Part shown: positions 56,623 to 64,000 of the stretch, piece by piece
Layout of the letters: each line of letters opens with the position of its first letter
How positions within the stretch are numbered: position 1 is the stretch's first letter
Origin: a virus
Reading direction: 5' to 3' (one strand)
IMG/VR virus record: IMGVR_UViG_3300028615_000023
Location: 1-64,000 of that record
DNA length: 64,000 nt
Notes under the pieces: generated by a model
What the model saw: the letters and a program-made list of their open reading frames with translations, nothing else
Database searches by the model: none
What the model was told of the DNA's origin: nothing
Position numbers and translations under genes: made by a program

Positions 56623-56822
56623 TACAATCCTCTGGATGCAATGACCTTAGTTAAGTCAAACGATTGTTCTTCAGTAAATCCTTCCTCCACAAGAGCTTCA
56701 TAAAGTTGTCTTAGCTGAACAGCCGCCGGTAAAATACTTTCGGCGTACTTATCATTCAACGTTACTCTTATACGCTCTATCTGTTCATGTTCTCTAGGAG
56801 TTAAGTCTTCACGTTCTTCCAT
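56622..56822 (-). CDS. 66-aa helical protein
   Basis: MEEREDLTPREHEQIERIRV, acidic helices (LRQLYEALVEEGFTEEQSFD). Could be a small assembly factor. Its last base is the first base of the paralogue 1 start. Function unknown. Confidence 0.55.
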   Translation of the reverse strand: MEEREDLTPREHEQIERIRVTLNDKYAESILPAAVQLRQLYEALVEEGFTEEQSFDLTKVIASRGL

Positions 56823-56847
56823 TTCAAATCTTTCCTTAAGATAATTA

Positions 56848-57033
56848 TTAAGTATCTATCTCCTCTAGTTTCTTTAGGAGAACCTCAACAGCTAATCTTT
56901 TTTGAGTACTTAGTTTTTTAATAACAATCTCTTGCTCAGAAATCACCCTTTTAAGGTGTGCATTTTCAGCACATAAATCATCGTGCTGACAGTGCTTAAA
57001 ACAAGTATTACTATGTTTTTTCTTTGCAGCCAT
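56848..57033 (-). CDS. 61-aa Cys/His and coiled-coil protein
   Basis: CFKHCQHDDLCAEN near 11 to 24 is a possible metal site, then a coiled coil (LKRVISEQEIVIKKLSTQKR). Six bases from the tail terminator gene. Function unknown. Confidence 0.55.
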   Translation of the reverse strand: MAAKKKHSNTCFKHCQHDDLCAENAHLKRVISEQEIVIKKLSTQKRLAVEVLLKKLEEIDT

Positions 57034-57038
57034 GTTGT

Positions 57039-57548
57039 TTAACTAGGAAGTGATACAGTTCCAGGTGGCTCAAATTTTTCCTCATAGAATCCATCAACAG
57101 TGAAGTTATAAAGATATAAACTCTTATTTTCATCTTCACCTAAGTTACGTTCATCTAAATCAAAGCAAACAAATTTACCTATTTGATTCCCTCCACCCCC
57201 AGCCGTAGTATCTACAATAGGTATCTCTGTAGTCTCTTTAAACAATTCATGTAATACATCTCTAATTTCAGTTATTATGTATGGATTGCTTCCTTCAGCA
57301 GCTACTTTCTTAGCATTAATATTAATGTTCAACCAATACGAAACTATCGCACCTATTCTATTAGGTCCCATTTGTCTAGCAAACTGTCTATTACGAACTA
57401 ATAAAGTTGGTGTTATCCACGCATCATTATTCTTCTCTTCAAATGGTATACGGGTCCACTGAATTGCAGTTAATGAATAGTTATTATTCAAGTATGCAAA
57501 CAATGAACCTCGAACGTTCTCCATTCTCTGTTCATGCTGAATAGCCAC
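57039..57548 (-). CDS. Tail terminator-like protein
   Basis: 169 aa. The pattern RIPFEEKNNDAWITPTLLVR and VSYWLNININAK, with a later FVCFDLDER, fits tail terminator proteins (gpU-like), which cap the tube. Position between the gp10-like neck protein and the tube genes agrees. Confidence 0.6.
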   Translation of the reverse strand: MAIQHEQRMENVRGSLFAYLNNNYSLTAIQWTRIPFEEKNNDAWITPTLLVRNRQFARQMGPNRIGAIVSYWLNININAKKVAAEGSNPYIITEIRDVLHELFKETTEIPIVDTTAGGGGNQIGKFVCFDLDERNLGEDENKSLYLYNFTVDGFYEEKFEPPGTVSLPS

Positions 57549-57549
57549 T

Positions 57550-58047
57550 TTATAGTACCTTCCTCAACGCTTCTCTTTGTCTTCTAAACCTAGTTTGCTG
57601 ACTGGCCTTTTTCCATCCTTTAGTTAATGACTTTCTTAATGAAGCAGTTAATGCCTTATTCTGTCGTATCTCTGCCATGCTAATTCGCACCATACCTAAA
57701 GGCGATCTTGCACTGCTACCAAACTCTAGAAACCTTACATATTCAACATTATTTTGCATTCTGACAATATACTTATCTAAATTAGTAATAATATGATGTT
57801 CAGAATCTTCTCTTTTACTTTCCTGTGTTATCGGAATACTTAAACCTAATTCCTTACCACTAGCTTTCCATCCTGCTCTTGCTCTTCCAGTCTTAACGGG
57901 CATACGTCGAACAATTCGACGCAATAAGTCCAATGCTATCTTATTAATTGCCGTAGGAACATCCGCTCTCGTAGCAACTATGAATACATTAACAGCCCTA
58001 TTGAACTGCGTTGTATTCCATAACATTGATACTTTATCAGTTGCCAT
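57550..58047 (-). CDS. HK97 gp10-like neck/tail completion protein
   Basis: 165 aa. MPVKTGRARAGWKAS near 54 and VEYVRFLEFGSSARSPLGMV near 100 are the family signatures. These proteins join head and tail. C-terminal basic helix (RFRRQREALRKVL). Overlaps the membrane coiled-coil gene by 11 bases. Confidence 0.8.
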   Translation of the reverse strand: MATDKVSMLWNTTQFNRAVNVFIVATRADVPTAINKIALDLLRRIVRRMPVKTGRARAGWKASGKELGLSIPITQESKREDSEHHIITNLDKYIVRMQNNVEYVRFLEFGSSARSPLGMVRISMAEIRQNKALTASLRKSLTKGWKKASQQTRFRRQREALRKVL

Positions 58048-58465
58048 GATGCGTATCTATTTCCTCGCTAAGAATATCTATTTCACGTTCAAACCTAACC
58101 GCAACATTTTGTATATCTTTAGACAATGTTGAAGTATACCCATCTAATAATAATTGTATCTGCTCAGCGGTTAATGTTAATTCTCTAATCCTAGCATCAC
58201 AAATTTCATTTATTTCAGCTCTATTAAATTGACTGCTTTTTAGATCAGCAATATTAACTCGAATTGAACTTACATCCCTTCCAATAACAGCTACCGCATC
58301 AGCCATCATATTAAGATAAAAAGTCAATCCTATTGAAAGTACTAAACCGAAGCCACCTATGGCCCACGTAAGAAACTTATTATTTCTTCTTAAGGTTTCA
58401 ACTTCTGCAACACTCTTTAGTAATTCTTCCTTTCTCTTCTGTTCTATTTGTTCCATCTTAGACAC
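58037..58465 (-). CDS. Membrane-anchored coiled-coil protein
   Basis: 142 aa. A short cytoplasmic helix (MSKMEQIEQKRKEELLKS), one membrane segment (about 34 to 52, AIGGFGLVLSIGLTFYL) and a long outer coiled coil (DVSSIRVNIADLKSSQFNR). Not a normal part of a neck cassette. It could anchor assembly to the membrane or block superinfection. Confidence 0.6.
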   Translation of the reverse strand: MSKMEQIEQKRKEELLKSVAEVETLRRNNKFLTWAIGGFGLVLSIGLTFYLNMMADAVAVIGRDVSSIRVNIADLKSSQFNRAEINEICDARIRELTLTAEQIQLLLDGYTSTLSKDIQNVAVRFEREIDILSEEIDTHHGN

Positions 58466-59096
58466 CTGCTCTCCTTATGCTAATTCGAGCCGACGCTTCG
58501 ATAGGATCTACAAGGCGATCAACTATTTCATATTCCCTATAGATCACAAAACTCTTAGCATCTATGTTGCTGGCTACATTAGTTGTTAGCACTAGGGCAG
58601 CATTGCCATTGTCGGCTGACACAGTTTTAATAGAGTAATCGGTAGAGTCAATTCTTAATATATCTCCACCTAAGACACCATCCTCAATGAATTGTGTTGC
58701 TAAGCCTAAAACATTAGCACTGCCTGAACTTATAGTAATAGTGCCATGCGATGTTATTTCCTCTAGGACTCTATCATTAGGATTAAGTTGAAAGTTTAAT
58801 CTCTTCGGATCAAACATCAACCAATAATCACCGACCGCTAATTTAGCACCTACTCTTGTGGTTTGAGTTTCCTGACCTACTAACTTTTCTTCCGCAGTGA
58901 ACGTTCCTCGAACAGCATCAATAGGAATCTCAACCCACGTATTAGAAGCAGTGCCCGCCAATGGATCAAACGAATTACTAACATACCTCCTGTAAATGTA
59001 GTTATAAAGTCTCAAGCTATCATGCTCCATAAGAAGACGAGATTTCTCTCGTATCCTACCTAAGCGTTCAGGAGATAATATTCGATCAAAGTTCAT
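58458..59096 (-). CDS. Head closure / adaptor protein
   Basis: 212 aa. The start FDRILSPERLGRIREKSRL and the YNYIYRRYVSNSFDPLAGT segment resemble head-closure proteins of siphophages, with an inserted beta domain (about 110 to 175) also found in relatives. It lies between connector and neck genes. Confidence 0.6.
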   Translation of the reverse strand: MNFDRILSPERLGRIREKSRLLMEHDSLRLYNYIYRRYVSNSFDPLAGTASNTWVEIPIDAVRGTFTAEEKLVGQETQTTRVGAKLAVGDYWLMFDPKRLNFQLNPNDRVLEEITSHGTITISSGSANVLGLATQFIEDGVLGGDILRIDSTDYSIKTVSADNGNAALVLTTNVASNIDAKSFVIYREYEIVDRLVDPIEASARISIRRAGV

Positions 59097-59398
59097 TACT
59101 CGTTCTCTTCGCCAATATCGTCTGCTTCAGTATCACCAGTATTAAAAATATCTCTATATAATTGATTACAGTATCCGCTAATATCATACCACGTAGGCAC
59201 TGTAGCATGAACAAACTCTTTTTCACCACTAACATCACAATTAAGTTTTACTAGTTTATAAATAGGGCCAGAAGCTTCTACAACAGACTCAGTAATAGCT
59301 TGAAGCTCATCGACCTCCTTCTTCAATTCTTTTAAAGAAGTACCACTAACAAATGAAAAACTAATAAACACAAAAATAGTAATTAACAAACTTTTCAT
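59096..59398 (-). CDS. 100-aa exported protein
   Basis: Start at 59398 (MKSLLITIFVFISFSFV) behind AAGAAGGAGAAGAAA. The signal peptide ends VSG or SFVSG. The mature part is acidic with two cysteines (KLNCDVSG; GYCNQLYR), likely a disulphide in the periplasm. It overlaps the closure gene by one base. An exported protein among neck genes is unusual. Confidence 0.6.
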   Translation of the reverse strand: MKSLLITIFVFISFSFVSGTSLKELKKEVDELQAITESVVEASGPIYKLVKLNCDVSGEKEFVHATVPTWYDISGYCNQLYRDIFNTGDTEADDIGEENE

Positions 59399-59415
59399 TT
59401 TTCTTCTCCTTCTTC

Positions 59416-59817
59416 TTAGCAATCTAAATCATCCCAATAATGAGAATCATCATGAGCATTATGAAGTATATCATACTCCATATAGTCAATAGACTCGAAC
59501 GGACCTTCATCAATCTTATCTGCCTGTTCCCTGAGCATACTTGCACGATTCTTAAAATACTCAGGAACTTTTTGAGCATCAATTGATAATTCAGTTGCTA
59601 ATCTAAATCTTATTGCATCCGGTGCTTCACGAGTGCCGATAATATCACAAGCTTCAGCAGCGGCCCTCATAACAGAACCAAACATATTAACAAGACCGAC
59701 TAATTCTTCATCTTGAAAAATAGCAGGAGGATTATATTGATTATCAGGACGGTCAGGAATTAAGAGCCGTACCTTATCCTTATCGGATGATACCGCTTCA
59801 TTATAGGTATAAGACAT
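59416..59817 (-). CDS. Head-tail connector protein
   Basis: 133 aa. VRLLIPDRPDNQYNPPAIFQ, then DEELVGLVNMFGSVMRAAAE matches the gp6-like/adaptor fold (helical, next to the capsid gene). Ring formation at the portal is the expected role. Confidence 0.7.
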   Translation of the reverse strand: MSYTYNEAVSSDKDKVRLLIPDRPDNQYNPPAIFQDEELVGLVNMFGSVMRAAAEACDIIGTREAPDAIRFRLATELSIDAQKVPEYFKNRASMLREQADKIDEGPFESIDYMEYDILHNAHDDSHYWDDLDC

Positions 59818-59837
59818 TATTAGCTCCTTATCTTAAA

Positions 59838-59865
59838 GTAAGGGGAGCACGATGGCTCCCCTTAC
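59838..59865 (-). terminator. Terminator or attenuator after the major capsid gene
   Basis: GTAAGGGGAGC and GCTCCCCTTAC form a perfect 11-bp stem with a 6-base loop, followed by TTTAAG on the minus strand. It would allow capsid protein to be made in excess of the downstream genes. Confidence 0.75.
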
Positions 59866-59887
59866 TAATTAATAAGATCAAGTGAGC

Positions 59888-61075
59888 TTAGGAGCCTTTG
59901 ACCTTCATAACGAGCCTATGGTCAGCAGAGAAGATGCCGCCAAGGTAGCGCACCTTAAACCTAGCAACTAGGTCAGCAGCGAACGCAGACTCGGAATTAG
60001 CATCCTGCCTGAAAACCTGAATAGGCCAAATTTCCTGCCAGAAGAATTGACGGCTAAATTCTCCAAGATACCAGTCCGCATCCGCTCCAGTAATACCAGA
60101 GCGCGGAATGTAAGGAGAACTAAGAACCGTAAATCTACGAGCCATCGGGTTATTAAATACAGTCCTCTGATTAGTCGCAGTAGACTCAACAGTGGTAGCA
60201 TTAACAATCCGCATACCAGTACCTTCCAATGCCGGAGGCACTAGTAAGATATTAGGATTCCACAAAATAGGTTCATTGTCTCCAATTTGCCTATCAGTGC
60301 TAACTTCCTCAGCATGATACTGAAGAACTTCCTGAAGGTCAGTCCAGTCTTCAAGTGCAATAGCAGTGGTCCATCCAGCCGGACTAGTACCATCTCCAAT
60401 TAAGTTCTTATGTCCAGTATCGCCGGAGTAAAGAGCCGTAGGAACACCGCTAGGACGGTACACATTAGAGTTAAGATCAATTACCCCGTGGATAATAGTT
60501 TTTTCTCGCTCTTGTGCTGCTGCTTCACCAATACGCTGAGCGCGAACAAGTAACTGGCCGGTCTGATCTTCCATGATAGCTTCTTCAGAGATGCTAATGA
60601 TACGTCCCTTTTTGATAGCTTCGGTCGTTACGTACTTGTCCTCAATTCCGCTATCGAGATAAGCTTCCGATTCCTTAACTTCCAGCAAACCAGCTACGCT
60701 AGTAAAACCGGCTACATTCTCTAACCTGCGAGTACTATTCATAGTACTAACAAGTTGATCACCAATACCGCGTTGCATGTTGTAGCCTTCAATTACTCGA
60801 TTAGCGAGGAGTAACTTAGTAACTGCAACAAACGAGCTAGTATTAACTTCCTCACGCATATCTACATAAAGCGCACTTGCTCGCTTACTAGGAAGTGTTT
60901 CCTCAACTGGTCCGACAAGGCCCTCCCACAATGCACGGAGACTAAACTCAGAATCTTTCATCTTAAGTTCAGTTCCGTTAGGGAGTTTGTCACCTTCAAG
61001 TACATCACAAACTAGTTGCACGAACTGGCGCGGTCCATACTCTTCCTGTAGTCTTCGAATATCGTCACGTCTCAT
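59888..61075 (-). CDS. Major capsid protein (HK97 fold, gpT-like)
   Basis: 395 aa. Features: MRRDDIRRLQEEYGPRQFVQ, a KKGRIISISEEAIMEDQTGQ segment, ERTIxHG-like EKTIIHGVIDLN, and a C-terminal QDANSESAFAADLVARFKVR typical of HK97-fold capsid proteins such as Mu gpT. It follows the scaffold and decoration genes and precedes a terminator, as expected for the most abundant virion protein. Confidence 0.88.
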   Translation of the reverse strand: MRRDDIRRLQEEYGPRQFVQLVCDVLEGDKLPNGTELKMKDSEFSLRALWEGLVGPVEETLPSKRASALYVDMREEVNTSSFVAVTKLLLANRVIEGYNMQRGIGDQLVSTMNSTRRLENVAGFTSVAGLLEVKESEAYLDSGIEDKYVTTEAIKKGRIISISEEAIMEDQTGQLLVRAQRIGEAAAQEREKTIIHGVIDLNSNVYRPSGVPTALYSGDTGHKNLIGDGTSPAGWTTAIALEDWTDLQEVLQYHAEEVSTDRQIGDNEPILWNPNILLVPPALEGTGMRIVNATTVESTATNQRTVFNNPMARRFTVLSSPYIPRSGITGADADWYLGEFSRQFFWQEIWPIQVFRQDANSESAFAADLVARFKVRYLGGIFSADHRLVMKVKGS

Positions 61076-61108
61076 TTTATTAACTTAACCTCCTTCCTTA
61101 AAAATTAA

Positions 61109-61609
61109 TTAGTCAGCCGTAGGAGCCGAAGCATTATAACGGCCAACAAAATGCACGAGCATATTAGTTGCGCCCGTAACGGCCCTTCGTGCAACGGTGC
61201 CAATTGGATTAGTAGATCCAGGAATAACCTTCTGATCATCCGCAGTAGCAGTGCTTCCGTTATCAGTTGCATTAACTTCAACCTGAGAACCAACCTCAGC
61301 CGCAGAACCTAATGCATCACAATCCATCTGTGCAATACAATCCGTAGCAACTAAGATTTCTTGATCAACGGGATCGGTAGACCTACGACCGGTAATAGCA
61401 ACACCAGCAAAAATATCTGCTACCTGATCTTGAACGTTAGTAATACGATCATTAGCTGTAGCACCTGCAGCATCAGTCTCAACACCGGCTGGAGACATAC
61501 GTTCAGATTTAAGAACTAACAAATCACCGGGATCAATATCTAATGCATCGGTAGCTAGCCAACGTCTTTCGCGAACTTTTTCAACTACAACTCTTCCAGT
61601 TCTCGCCAC
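61109..61609 (-). CDS. Probable head decoration protein
   Basis: 166 aa (MARTGRVVVEKVRERRWLAT). Beta-rich, Ala/Asp/Thr-rich with DALGSAAEVGSQVEVNATD, ending HFVGRYNASAPTAD, like decoration proteins of the DUF2190 or gpD type. Located between the scaffold and capsid genes. Confidence 0.65.
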   Translation of the reverse strand: MARTGRVVVEKVRERRWLATDALDIDPGDLLVLKSERMSPAGVETDAAGATANDRITNVQDQVADIFAGVAITGRRSTDPVDQEILVATDCIAQMDCDALGSAAEVGSQVEVNATDNGSTATADDQKVIPGSTNPIGTVARRAVTGATNMLVHFVGRYNASAPTAD

Positions 61610-61639
61610 TTTTAGTTTCCTCCTTTCTTAATAACTCGA

Positions 61640-62125
61640 TTAGCTACGAAGAGAACGAATCGCATTAGCCTTAGCTTCAGCCGTCATTTCCTTATGTCCG
61701 TTTCCATCTCTCTGGCCTTCACTAAGATCACCACGAAGCGTACTAGCGGGCTTGTCACCATCACTCTTAGCAGCGTCAGCAGATGCTTGAGCCGCTTCTT
61801 CGAACTTCTTAATAACAGCCTTTTTCTCTTCCGTAGTTTTACCCTTTAGCATCGACTTAATGTCTTCGTCATTCTTAAAGCTATCAGGCAATTTCGATTC
61901 ATTAAGAAGTGTGGCGATTTCACCTTCCTCCTTACGTGCCTGTTCAGCAATATCACGCTCCTTAACAGTCTGCTTCAGAGTCTCATTCTCTTCCTTAAGA
62001 GTCTTGACCTGATTTTGCATATCTGCCCATTCCTGATTCTTCTTGAATTCCTCAGTGAACTCATCACGGAGAGACTTCATAAGTTCAGAATCTTTCTTAA
62101 CTTCCGAAAGCTGAATTCTATCCAT
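61640..62125 (-). CDS. Nested scaffold protein from an internal start
   Basis: Within the protease-scaffold gene, AAAGGAGGTAATAAAGTA precedes an in-frame ATG at 62125 (MDRIQLSEVKKDSELM). The 161-aa product would be a free scaffold: coiled coil (NQVKTLKEENETLKQTVKER), then a polar tail (TLRGDLSEGQRDGNGHKE). Lambda C/Nu3 uses the same arrangement. Confidence 0.7.
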   Translation of the reverse strand: MDRIQLSEVKKDSELMKSLRDEFTEEFKKNQEWADMQNQVKTLKEENETLKQTVKERDIAEQARKEEGEIATLLNESKLPDSFKNDEDIKSMLKGKTTEEKKAVIKKFEEAAQASADAAKSDGDKPASTLRGDLSEGQRDGNGHKEMTAEAKANAIRSLRS

Positions 62126-63538
62126 TACTTTATTACCTCCTTTATTATTATCTTTCTTATCGTTCTTATTGTTATCGTCGATGGTTTTATGTTCATTATC
62201 CCAAATCTTATGCTCAAACAGTCCATGCGTAGTAGCTGGCTCTGAAACAATATCGACGCTTCGAACCGCTACTATCTCTTCGACTACATCAATACCTCCT
62301 TCTTTCTTAATACGACCACTAGCAACGATGCTGTTACCAATGATCGACGGATTAGACCTTATAGTAGGTAAGATATGCTCCTCTACAATAGATTTACCTT
62401 TTATTAAATGGAGATTCGAATAGGTCATATTTTCTTTAACATAAACATCAGAATGATAACCTATTAACTCCTGAACAGTCCTAGGGTCTCCCGACTCAGC
62501 TTCTTTAGCATGATTAGCATAAGCACGAACGCCCTCGATCTTAGTAACAGCAGCCTCTTGAACCTGTACCGGATATTGTCTCCCATTAAGAGAAACGGGA
62601 CCTAACACTGCTACATTCTCAACAATATACTCAGTAGGCTGTTCGTTAATAACAGCCTCCTTCATAGCAGAGTCGAATCCTTCATAAAGAGGCTTAATAG
62701 GAATCGCCGGTTTAATGCCCTTCAATGAATTATTATTTCCCTCAGTAACCATATCGTCATCATCTAAATTATCTTGATCTTCATCAGCCGCTTCAAAAGT
62801 ATCTTGATCTAAAATAGTTCCCTCTGCTGAAATAATATTATCATTACTAGGGTCCTCACCAACCGGAACAAATACAGGCCGTACAGTAACGGGAGTTCCT
62901 AATGTAGCTTTGAAAACGTTATCAGACACTTCAAGCATGAATGGAACAAAAAGATACATTGGATCATTTTCGTTATGATTAAAACTTCGTCGTAGTATTG
63001 CCCGATCTAACCATAACTTATGAATAACGTACCTAGGAAAATCATCATTTGGATCATCAGAAGGGAAGGCTTCCTTAACAGCAGCCCATACAGTATCGTG
63101 TATCTCTTCAAAAGTATAATCACTTACAGATGTAACTTCCTCGATCTTAATATCTTCAGCTACATCGAAAGTAATTTCGGACTCTGTTTGGTCGCCTTCC
63201 TTAACGGGGAATCCATGCTGTTTCAGATACTCTTGAGCCTCTTCAGTATTAAAACGATCACGATCAAACGTAATAGACTTAATAAGAGTATCCTCGCCGG
63301 ATTTAACAAGATTAACACGTATACCGGCACTAATCTTAGTACCTTGTCTACGTGAATAATGCTTAGCTCCCTTCATGCTCTTAAACATCTGAACACGTTT
63401 TTCGTCTTTCTTAATAACGTCTGCCTTACTCTTTCGCACTGGCCCCAATGGTTTGTTCTTGCTTTTAGAAAAGAGCCGAAAACCTCCAGGCACTTTCCTT
63501 ACTATCTCATTGATGCCAACTACCGTTATACCATCCAT
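61640..63538 (-). CDS. Prohead protease fused to scaffold
   Basis: 632 aa in three parts. Residues 1 to about 300 are a charged N-terminal region, with an acidic stretch DEDQDNLDDDDMV near 255. Residues about 305 to 450 form a serine protease-like domain: SLNGRQYP, YANHAKEAESG (candidate catalytic His near 343), SIIGNSIVASG (candidate Ser near 401 to 404) and VDIVSEPATTHG. The C-terminal 161 residues are a scaffold coiled coil with a separate start. Protease and scaffold should cooperate in prohead maturation. Confidence 0.8.
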   Translation of the reverse strand: MDGITVVGINEIVRKVPGGFRLFSKSKNKPLGPVRKSKADVIKKDEKRVQMFKSMKGAKHYSRRQGTKISAGIRVNLVKSGEDTLIKSITFDRDRFNTEEAQEYLKQHGFPVKEGDQTESEITFDVAEDIKIEEVTSVSDYTFEEIHDTVWAAVKEAFPSDDPNDDFPRYVIHKLWLDRAILRRSFNHNENDPMYLFVPFMLEVSDNVFKATLGTPVTVRPVFVPVGEDPSNDNIISAEGTILDQDTFEAADEDQDNLDDDDMVTEGNNNSLKGIKPAIPIKPLYEGFDSAMKEAVINEQPTEYIVENVAVLGPVSLNGRQYPVQVQEAAVTKIEGVRAYANHAKEAESGDPRTVQELIGYHSDVYVKENMTYSNLHLIKGKSIVEEHILPTIRSNPSIIGNSIVASGRIKKEGGIDVVEEIVAVRSVDIVSEPATTHGLFEHKIWDNEHKTIDDNNKNDKKDNNKGGNKVMDRIQLSEVKKDSELMKSLRDEFTEEFKKNQEWADMQNQVKTLKEENETLKQTVKERDIAEQARKEEGEIATLLNESKLPDSFKNDEDIKSMLKGKTTEEKKAVIKKFEEAAQASADAAKSDGDKPASTLRGDLSEGQRDGNGHKEMTAEAKANAIRSLRS

Positions 63539-63561
63539 TTATTAACCCCTTCATTTATTAA

Positions 63562-63622
63562 GTAGGGACTTCAACCTAATAAGTCAAAGTCCCTACCGTA
63601 ACACGTTGCTGGCGAGGCAACG
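63562..63622 (-). promoter_or_regulatory. Two hairpins in the late leader
   Basis: 63562-63571/63587-63596 pair as a 10-bp stem (GTAGGGACTT with AAGTCCCTAC), and 63604-63609/63617-63622 as a 6-bp stem (CGTTGC/GCAACG). They lie between the promoter and the protease start and do not cover the AAGGGG ribosome site. Likely a message-stability or processing element. Confidence 0.55.
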
Positions 63623-63666
63623 GACCAAGTAAAGGAGAGATAATGAACTGCTTGCCATCGAAGTTT

Positions 63667-63694
63667 ATTATATATGTAAAACTAATATTATCAA
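63667..63694 (-). promoter_or_regulatory. Sigma-70 promoter for the structural operon
   Basis: Minus strand TTGATA (63694-63689), 16-base spacer, TATAAT (63672-63667). Located between the terminator at 63710 and the protease gene. A canonical box pair, not the conserved-spacer type. Confidence 0.7.
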
Positions 63695-63709
63695 CCTTAA
63701 ATTAGGTAC

Positions 63710-63741
63710 AAAAAAAGGAGCTTACGAAAGTGTAAGCTCCT
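63710..63741 (-). terminator. Strong terminator upstream of the structural operon
   Basis: AGGAGCTTAC, 6-base loop and GTAAGCTCCT (10-bp stem), then seven T on the minus strand. Confidence 0.9.
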
Positions 63742-63774
63742 TCTGTCACTTCTCAATTTAACTAAATAGTCTAG

Positions 63775-64000
63775 TTAAGTAGTTTCTTCTATTCTAGACC
63801 TAAAAACAGCATCTAATAGCCTTTTTTCGGGGTTTCTACACCTATTATTCCTATTGATTGAAGACATAGTATCTCTAACCATTCTAGCTATATTAACATC
63901 ATCCATTAATATCGAGACTGCATTAAGCGGGGTCTGACCGATAGCTTCTTTTCCATTGTAGATATTATTTCTAGTACATTTAAACTTAGCTTTCCAATTG
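63775..64000 (-). CDS. C-terminus of an unknown protein, cut by the window edge
   Basis: Open frame entering from the right edge, ending with TAA at 63775. The 74 visible residues include NNIYNGKEAIGQTPLNAVS and NPEKRLLDAVFRSRIEETT. No motif recognised. By position it may be upstream of the portal-protease cassette, but it could equally be an inserted gene such as a homing endonuclease. It ends just before the 63710 terminator. Confidence 0.55.
   Translation of the reverse strand, partial: NWKAKFKCTRNNIYNGKEAIGQTPLNAVSILMDDVNIARMVRDTMSSINRNNRCRNPEKRLLDAVFRSRIEETT

Noticed and set aside
1-64000. Temperate phage or prophage
   Set aside because: No integrase, excisionase, CI-like repressor or attachment-site repeat seen here. 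The window is only part of the genome, so this cannot be excluded entirely.

Overview
This window is one stretch of the genome of a tailed double-stranded DNA phage (siphovirus architecture, probably virulent). Every convincing gene lies on the minus strand, so transcription runs from high to low coordinates. Genes are packed tightly with ATGA, TAATG and GTGA overlaps. No rRNA, CRISPR array, integrase or transposase was seen, and I recognised no tRNA. The host is probably Gram-negative but is not proven: the tail-tip genes follow the lambda/GTA order and several late proteins carry Sec signal peptides with AxA-type cleavage sites. TGA, TAA and TAG all end genes, so the genetic code looks standard.

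Late region (64.0 to 35.4 kb, read right to left). A gene of unknown function ends at a terminator. A TTGATA-16-TATAAT promoter and a hairpin leader then precede a prohead protease fused to a scaffold domain with its own internal start. Next come a probable head decoration protein, the major capsid protein, connectors and closure proteins, a gp10-like neck protein, a tail terminator and two tandem major tail proteins, one carrying an extra Ig-like domain. An accessory block follows, including a LamG-like protein with about 30 ETD-type repeats that is interrupted by a frameshift. After that come two probable tail assembly chaperones, the tape measure, DUF2460-like, DUF2163-like and NlpC/P60 tail-tip proteins, a J-like tip protein, a pentapeptide-repeat protein, small fibre proteins and three exported proteins, ending at a strong terminator. 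Membrane or exported proteins are scattered through this operon.

Replication region (35.3 to 30.9 kb). A UvsW-like helicase, a small unknown protein, a DnaB-family helicase and a CHC2/Toprim primase form one operon. It reads towards a 300-bp AT-rich segment with 24-, 20- and 12-bp palindromes and a repeated 17-mer, a candidate origin or operator field.

Leader and small-gene region (30.6 to 17.1 kb). A strong extended -10 promoter with an adjacent operator-like dyad starts a region of about 900 bases without a convincing gene but rich in inverted repeats. About 45 very small genes follow, many encoding Cys-rich zinc-knuckle proteins. From 30.2 to 21.4 kb their ribosome-binding sites sit inside a repeated element, CTATCGGGGAGG with a conserved upstream part, like the start-associated sequences of cluster K mycobacteriophages.

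Middle region (17.1 to 11.8 kb). One operon encodes a Lys/Ala-rich histone H1-like protein, a DUF1257 (Ycf35)-like protein, a DUF2997-like protein, an unknown 315-aa protein and a Ycf46-like AAA+ ATPase. This is the best candidate in the window for a poorly described system. It ends at a terminator framed by a 19-bp inverted repeat.

Distal region (11.7 to 1 kb). It holds a NADAR protein, a TGA-interrupted small gene, a sigma-like factor, an RlaP-type nucleotidyltransferase, a uracil-DNA-glycosylase/DNA polymerase I fusion and a gp32-like single-stranded DNA-binding protein with long acidic and basic tails. Four promoters share an unusual conserved spacer (AAAGCATTA next to the -10 box) and seem to form a phage-specific class. 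NADAR together with a SLOG protein at 20 kb suggests handling of ADP-ribose or NAD-derived signals, possibly counter-defence. That last step is inference.
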